Part shown: one piece after another, positions 31,335 through 34,234 of the stretch
Layout: every line of letters begins with the position of its first letter
How positions within the stretch are numbered: the first letter of the stretch is position 1
Assembly (NCBI GenBank): GCA_002706985.1
Contig: PAKP01000047.1
Location: 1 to 34,234, forward strand
Length of the DNA stretch: 34,234 nucleotides
Source of the DNA: Sneathiella sp.
GTDB taxonomy: Bacteria; Pseudomonadota; Alphaproteobacteria; Sneathiellales; Sneathiellaceae
Direction: 5' to 3'
Position numbers and translations under genes: made by a program
Notes under the pieces: generated by a model
The model's database searches: none
Told to the model about the DNA's origin: nothing
Seen by the model: the letters and a program-made list of their open reading frames with translations, nothing else

Positions 31335-34234
31335 CTACTCCGCCGCGAGCGGCTCGACGTCGCCTTTCTCGAAGCGGTCGAGCAGGCTTATCCGTTCCGC
31401 CTTCGCGGTCTTCAAGTGCCGCTCCTTCACATGGCCGAAGCCGCGGATATGTTCGGGAACCGAGGCAATCTCGATGGCAAGCGGGAGGTTCTCCCGGGTC
31501 AGCTTGCCGGCGATATCGGTCATGGTGTCGGCATATTCACGGATTAATGCCCGCTCGGTTTTGCGTTCCTCCGTCTTGCCGAAAGGATCGAGCGGGGTGC
31601 CGCGCAGGGCCTTGAACTTCGCCAGCAGGCCGAACGCCTTCATCATCCAGGGGCCGAATTCCTGCTTGACCAGATGGCCAGTTTCCGGATGCTTTTTCGC
31701 GAAAATCGGCGGCGCGAGATGGAACTTGAGCTTGAAGTCGCCTTCGAACTGGTCGTTCAGCTTCTTCTTGAACTTGCCGTCCGTATAGAGCCGCGCGACT
31801 TCATACTCGTCCTTATAGGCCATCAGCTTGAAGTAATAGCGGGCGACCGCCTCGGTCAGGGCGGTGGAGCCGGGCGCGGCGGCGCTTTCCGCCGTGCCGA
31901 TAGCCTCGACCAGCGTGAGATACCGCTTCGCATAGCGGCCGTTCTGATAGTCCTTCAGGAAGTCCGCGCGCTTCTCGATGATCTTATCGAGGGTTTCAAC
32001 CTCGATCGTCTCCGCCGGAGCTTCGGGGAGCGCGATTTTCTCGACTTCGCTCTGGCTGGCGGCGGCCTTGCGGCCCCAGGCGAAGCTGCGCTTGTTGGCA
32101 TCCACCGCGATGCCGTTCAGCTCGATCGCCGTCTCGATGGATTTGAGCGACAGCGGAATGGTGCCGCGCTGGAAGGCGAAACCGAGCAGGAACAGGTTGG
32201 CGGCGATGGAATCGCCCATCAGCGCCGTCGCCAGCGTCGTGCTGTCAATGAACTCCGCCTGCTCCCGGCCGAGGCTCTCGCTCAACAGGTTCGTCAGGCT
32301 GTCCCGGTCCATGGCAAGGTCCGGCGTCAGCGTAAAGGCGGCGACGGGCACTACATAATCATTGATGATCGCCTTGGTGCGGCCAAGATCGTAGGTTTGC
32401 AGCGCCTCCTTGCTGGCGGCAACCACCAGATCACAGCCGACGACCACATCGGTCTGGCGGCTCGGGATCCGGGTGCCCGCAAGCTCGCTCGCGGATTTGG
32501 CAAGGCGCACATGGCTCATCACCGCACCGTTCTTCTGGGCAAGGCCCGTCTGATCGAGGATCGAGGCGCCCTTCCCTTCCACATGCGCAGCCATGCCGAG
32601 CAGCGCGCCAACGGTGATCACGCCGGTGCCGCCGATGCCGGTCACCAGAATGTTGTAGGTGCCGTCGATGGCCGGAGCTTCGGGTTCGGGCAGACCCGCT
32701 GCCGGGTTCATGATGTCGATCTCGCTGGAGGTGACTTCCTTCTTCTCGGGCTTTTTGAGGCCGCCACCCTCGACGGTGACAAAGCTCGGGCAGAAGCCCT
32801 TCACGCAGGAAAAATCCTTATTACAGCTCGACTGGTCGATCACGCGCTTGCGGCCGAACTCGGTCTCCAGCGGTTTCACCGATACACAGTTGGAGACGAC
32901 ACCGCAATCGCCGCAGCCCTCGCAGACCAGCTCGTTGATAAAGGCGCGTTTCGCGGGATCAGGGAAGGTGCCGCGCTTGCGGCGGCGGCGTTTCTCCGCG
33001 GCGCAGGTCTGGTCATAGATCAGCGCCGTCACGCCCTCGACCTCCCGGAGCTCGCGCTGCACCTTGTCGAGATCGTCGCGATGGTAGATTTTCACCCCCG
33101 GCGCCCATTTGGTATCGCTCGCGTATTTGTCGGGCTCATCCGTCACCACGACCACCTGCTTCACCCCTTCCGCATGGACCTGCTGGCTGATCAGCCAGGG
33201 CGACAGCGGCCCGTCGAACGGCTGGCCGCCGGTCATGGCGACCGCATCGTTGAACAGGATCTTGTAGGTGATGTTCACATTCGCCGCACAGGCCGCGCGG
33301 ATAGCGAGCAGGCCCGAATGGTAATAGGTGCCATCGCCGAGATTCTGGAAGATGTGCTTTTCGTTGGTGAAGGGTGACTGGCCGATCCAGTTGGCCCCCT
33401 CCGCCCCCATATGGGTATAGGTCTGCGTCCGCCGGTTGGGCATATAGACCGCCATGGTGTGACAGCCGATCCCGGCCATGGCGCGGCTTCCCTCCGGTAC
33501 GTTGGTGGAGGAGTTATGCGGACAGCCCGAGCAGAACCAGGGTGAGCGGGTCACTGGCGCGGCGGGCATGTCATTGCCGCTCTCGCGGGCCTCGGCGACG
33601 CTGATGCCTTCCATGACGCTGTCGGACAGATCGCGCAGCTTGAGACGGGAGGCAATCGCCCTTGCCACCAGCGCCGGGGTCAGTTCCCCGTCGGAGGGCA
33701 GCAGCATCTCCCCTTCTTCATCCTCCTTGCCGACCAGCATCGGATGCGCCTCCATCCCGTAGAGGATCTTGGCGATCTGATCCTCGATCAGGCTGCGCTT
33801 TTCCTCGATGACGAGGATTTCGTCCAGCCCGACGGCAAATTCCACGAGCCCTTCCGGCTCCAGCGGCCAGGGACAGGCGACCTTGTAGACGGAGAGGCCG
33901 ATTTCCTCGATTTCCTTTTCATGGATACCGAGATCGCCAAGCGCCTGCTCCACATCCAGCCAGGACTTGCCGGTGGTGACAATGCCGAAGCGGCGCTCAC
34001 TTGAATCGGTTGTTATCTTGTCGAGCCGATTGGCCCGCACGAAGGCCTTCACCATCGGAATCTTGTGCCGCATCAGGCGGGTTTCCTGCGCGAGGCTGCT
34101 ATCGGGCCAGCGGATATGCACACCGTCCGCGGGCGGCTCGATATCGTCGGGGATGATGATTTCCACCCGGTCCGGCCCGACATAGGCGGTGGCCGAGCTT
34201 TCGACCGTATCGGTCAGGCATTTCATGCCGACCC
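31335..34234 (-). CDS. Indolepyruvate ferredoxin oxidoreductase, fused form (N-terminus outside window)
   Basis: Oxidatively decarboxylates aryl pyruvates to acyl-CoA, passing electrons to a low-potential carrier. The frame runs open past the right edge (M at 34226 is preceded by in-frame V-G), so the true start lies beyond it; at least 963 residues are seen. Regions in order: end of the pyruvate-binding part; TPP domain with APWFCSGCPHNSST-like motif and GDGTYYHSG, KILFNDAVAMTGGQ; an Fe-S segment with CEGCGDCGVVSNC and a second Cys group (SSCNKDFSCVKGFC); the gamma-type domain with GIGGTGVITVGALLG and AQKNGAVMSH; and a helical C-terminal domain. The fused alpha-gamma layout is typical of aerobic alphaproteobacteria. 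It is followed on the same strand by the AEC permease gene. Confidence 0.93.
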   Translation of the reverse strand, partial: VGMKCLTDTVESSATAYVGPDRVEIIIPDDIEPPADGVHIRWPDSSLAQETRLMRHKIPMVKAFVRANRLDKITTDSSERRFGIVTTGKSWLDVEQALGDLGIHEKEIEEIGLSVYKVACPWPLEPEGLVEFAVGLDEILVIEEKRSLIEDQIAKILYGMEAHPMLVGKEDEEGEMLLPSDGELTPALVARAIASRLKLRDLSDSVMEGISVAEARESGNDMPAAPVTRSPWFCSGCPHNSSTNVPEGSRAMAGIGCHTMAVYMPNRRTQTYTHMGAEGANWIGQSPFTNEKHIFQNLGDGTYYHSGLLAIRAACAANVNITYKILFNDAVAMTGGQPFDGPLSPWLISQQVHAEGVKQVVVVTDEPDKYASDTKWAPGVKIYHRDDLDKVQRELREVEGVTALIYDQTCAAEKRRRRKRGTFPDPAKRAFINELVCEGCGDCGVVSNCVSVKPLETEFGRKRVIDQSSCNKDFSCVKGFCPSFVTVEGGGLKKPEKKEVTSSEIDIMNPAAGLPEPEAPAIDGTYNILVTGIGGTGVITVGALLGMAAHVEGKGASILDQTGLAQKNGAVMSHVRLAKSASELAGTRIPSRQTDVVVGCDLVVAASKEALQTYDLGRTKAIINDYVVPVAAFTLTPDLAMDRDSLTNLLSESLGREQAEFIDSTTLATALMGDSIAANLFLLGFAFQRGTIPLSLKSIETAIELNGIAVDANKRSFAWGRKAAASQSEVEKIALPEAPAETIEVETLDKIIEKRADFLKDYQNGRYAKRYLTLVEAIGTAESAAAPGSTALTEAVARYYFKLMAYKDEYEVARLYTDGKFKKKLNDQFEGDFKLKFHLAPPIFAKKHPETGHLVKQEFGPWMMKAFGLLAKFKALRGTPLDPFGKTEERKTERALIREYADTMTDIAGKLTRENLPLAIEIASVPEHIRGFGHVKERHLKTAKAERISLLDRFEKGDVEPLAAE

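Noticed and set aside
31674..33377. 567-codon open frame on the plus strand inside the oxidoreductase gene
   Set aside because: Antisense shadow of the conserved TPP/Fe-S enzyme, low complexity, no ribosome site or domain.

Overview
The window is about 34 kb of a GC-rich (around 60% G+C) alphaproteobacterial chromosome. Four things point there: a Cys-less ribosomal protein L31 next to a DUF1465/RcdA-type gene, a pgk-aldolase-thiE-efp-suhB cluster, the conserved MotA-like/coiled-coil OmpA pair, and a ROSE-type RNA thermometer in front of an Hsp20 gene. The genus cannot be fixed from sequence alone; a Sneathiella/Rhodospirillales-like marine group is my guess. Both window edges cut through genes: pgk at the left and an indolepyruvate ferredoxin oxidoreductase at the right. 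I recognised no rRNA, tRNA, CRISPR array, IS element or prophage gene. No gene-free stretch exceeds 300 bases.

Layout. 1-3624 (+): end of pgk, class I fructose-bisphosphate aldolase, thiE, efp and suhB, tightly spaced. 3714-5419 (+): an MDR quinone-oxidoreductase-like enzyme and an unrecognised six-helix membrane protein. 5434-5975 (-): a small membrane protein translationally coupled to a YbjQ-family protein. 6222-11822 (+): a cell-envelope unit made of an exported OmpA-domain protein, a MotA/TolQ-like channel protein, a MotB-like coiled-coil OmpA protein, and two glycosyltransferases (GT9 and GT4 types). 11811-13619 (-): an MsbA-type ABC exporter, convergent with that unit. 13784-15209: rpmE, a DUF1465/RcdA-like gene on the opposite strand, and a small heat-shock protein with a sigma-32-like promoter and a ROSE-like thermometer.

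15268-20402: an acyl-CoA ligase (-), then on + a zinc deacylase of the aspartoacylase/DoeB family, a CadD-like permease and a large lipoprotein with three tandem domains. 20457-24305 (-): a lipoprotein gene, then rmlC-rmlB-rmlD (dTDP-rhamnose, no rmlA in the window) and a 4HBT thioesterase. 24457-28600: an unusual GST (+), then on - ettA, a DUF2157 membrane protein and a DUF4824-like partner. 28690-30318: an AT-rich insert carrying one KAP-family P-loop NTPase, wedged between ettA and an AEC-type permease. 31335-34234 (-): a fused indolepyruvate ferredoxin oxidoreductase.

Most genes are housekeeping or envelope genes. The two most notable items are the RNA-thermometer/heat-shock module at 14633-15209, which can be read almost base by base, and the compositionally foreign KAP NTPase gene, a candidate solitary defence or stress gene. 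The five-gene envelope unit at 6222-11822 and the triple-repeat lipoprotein at 18684-20402 are the best candidates for undescribed function.
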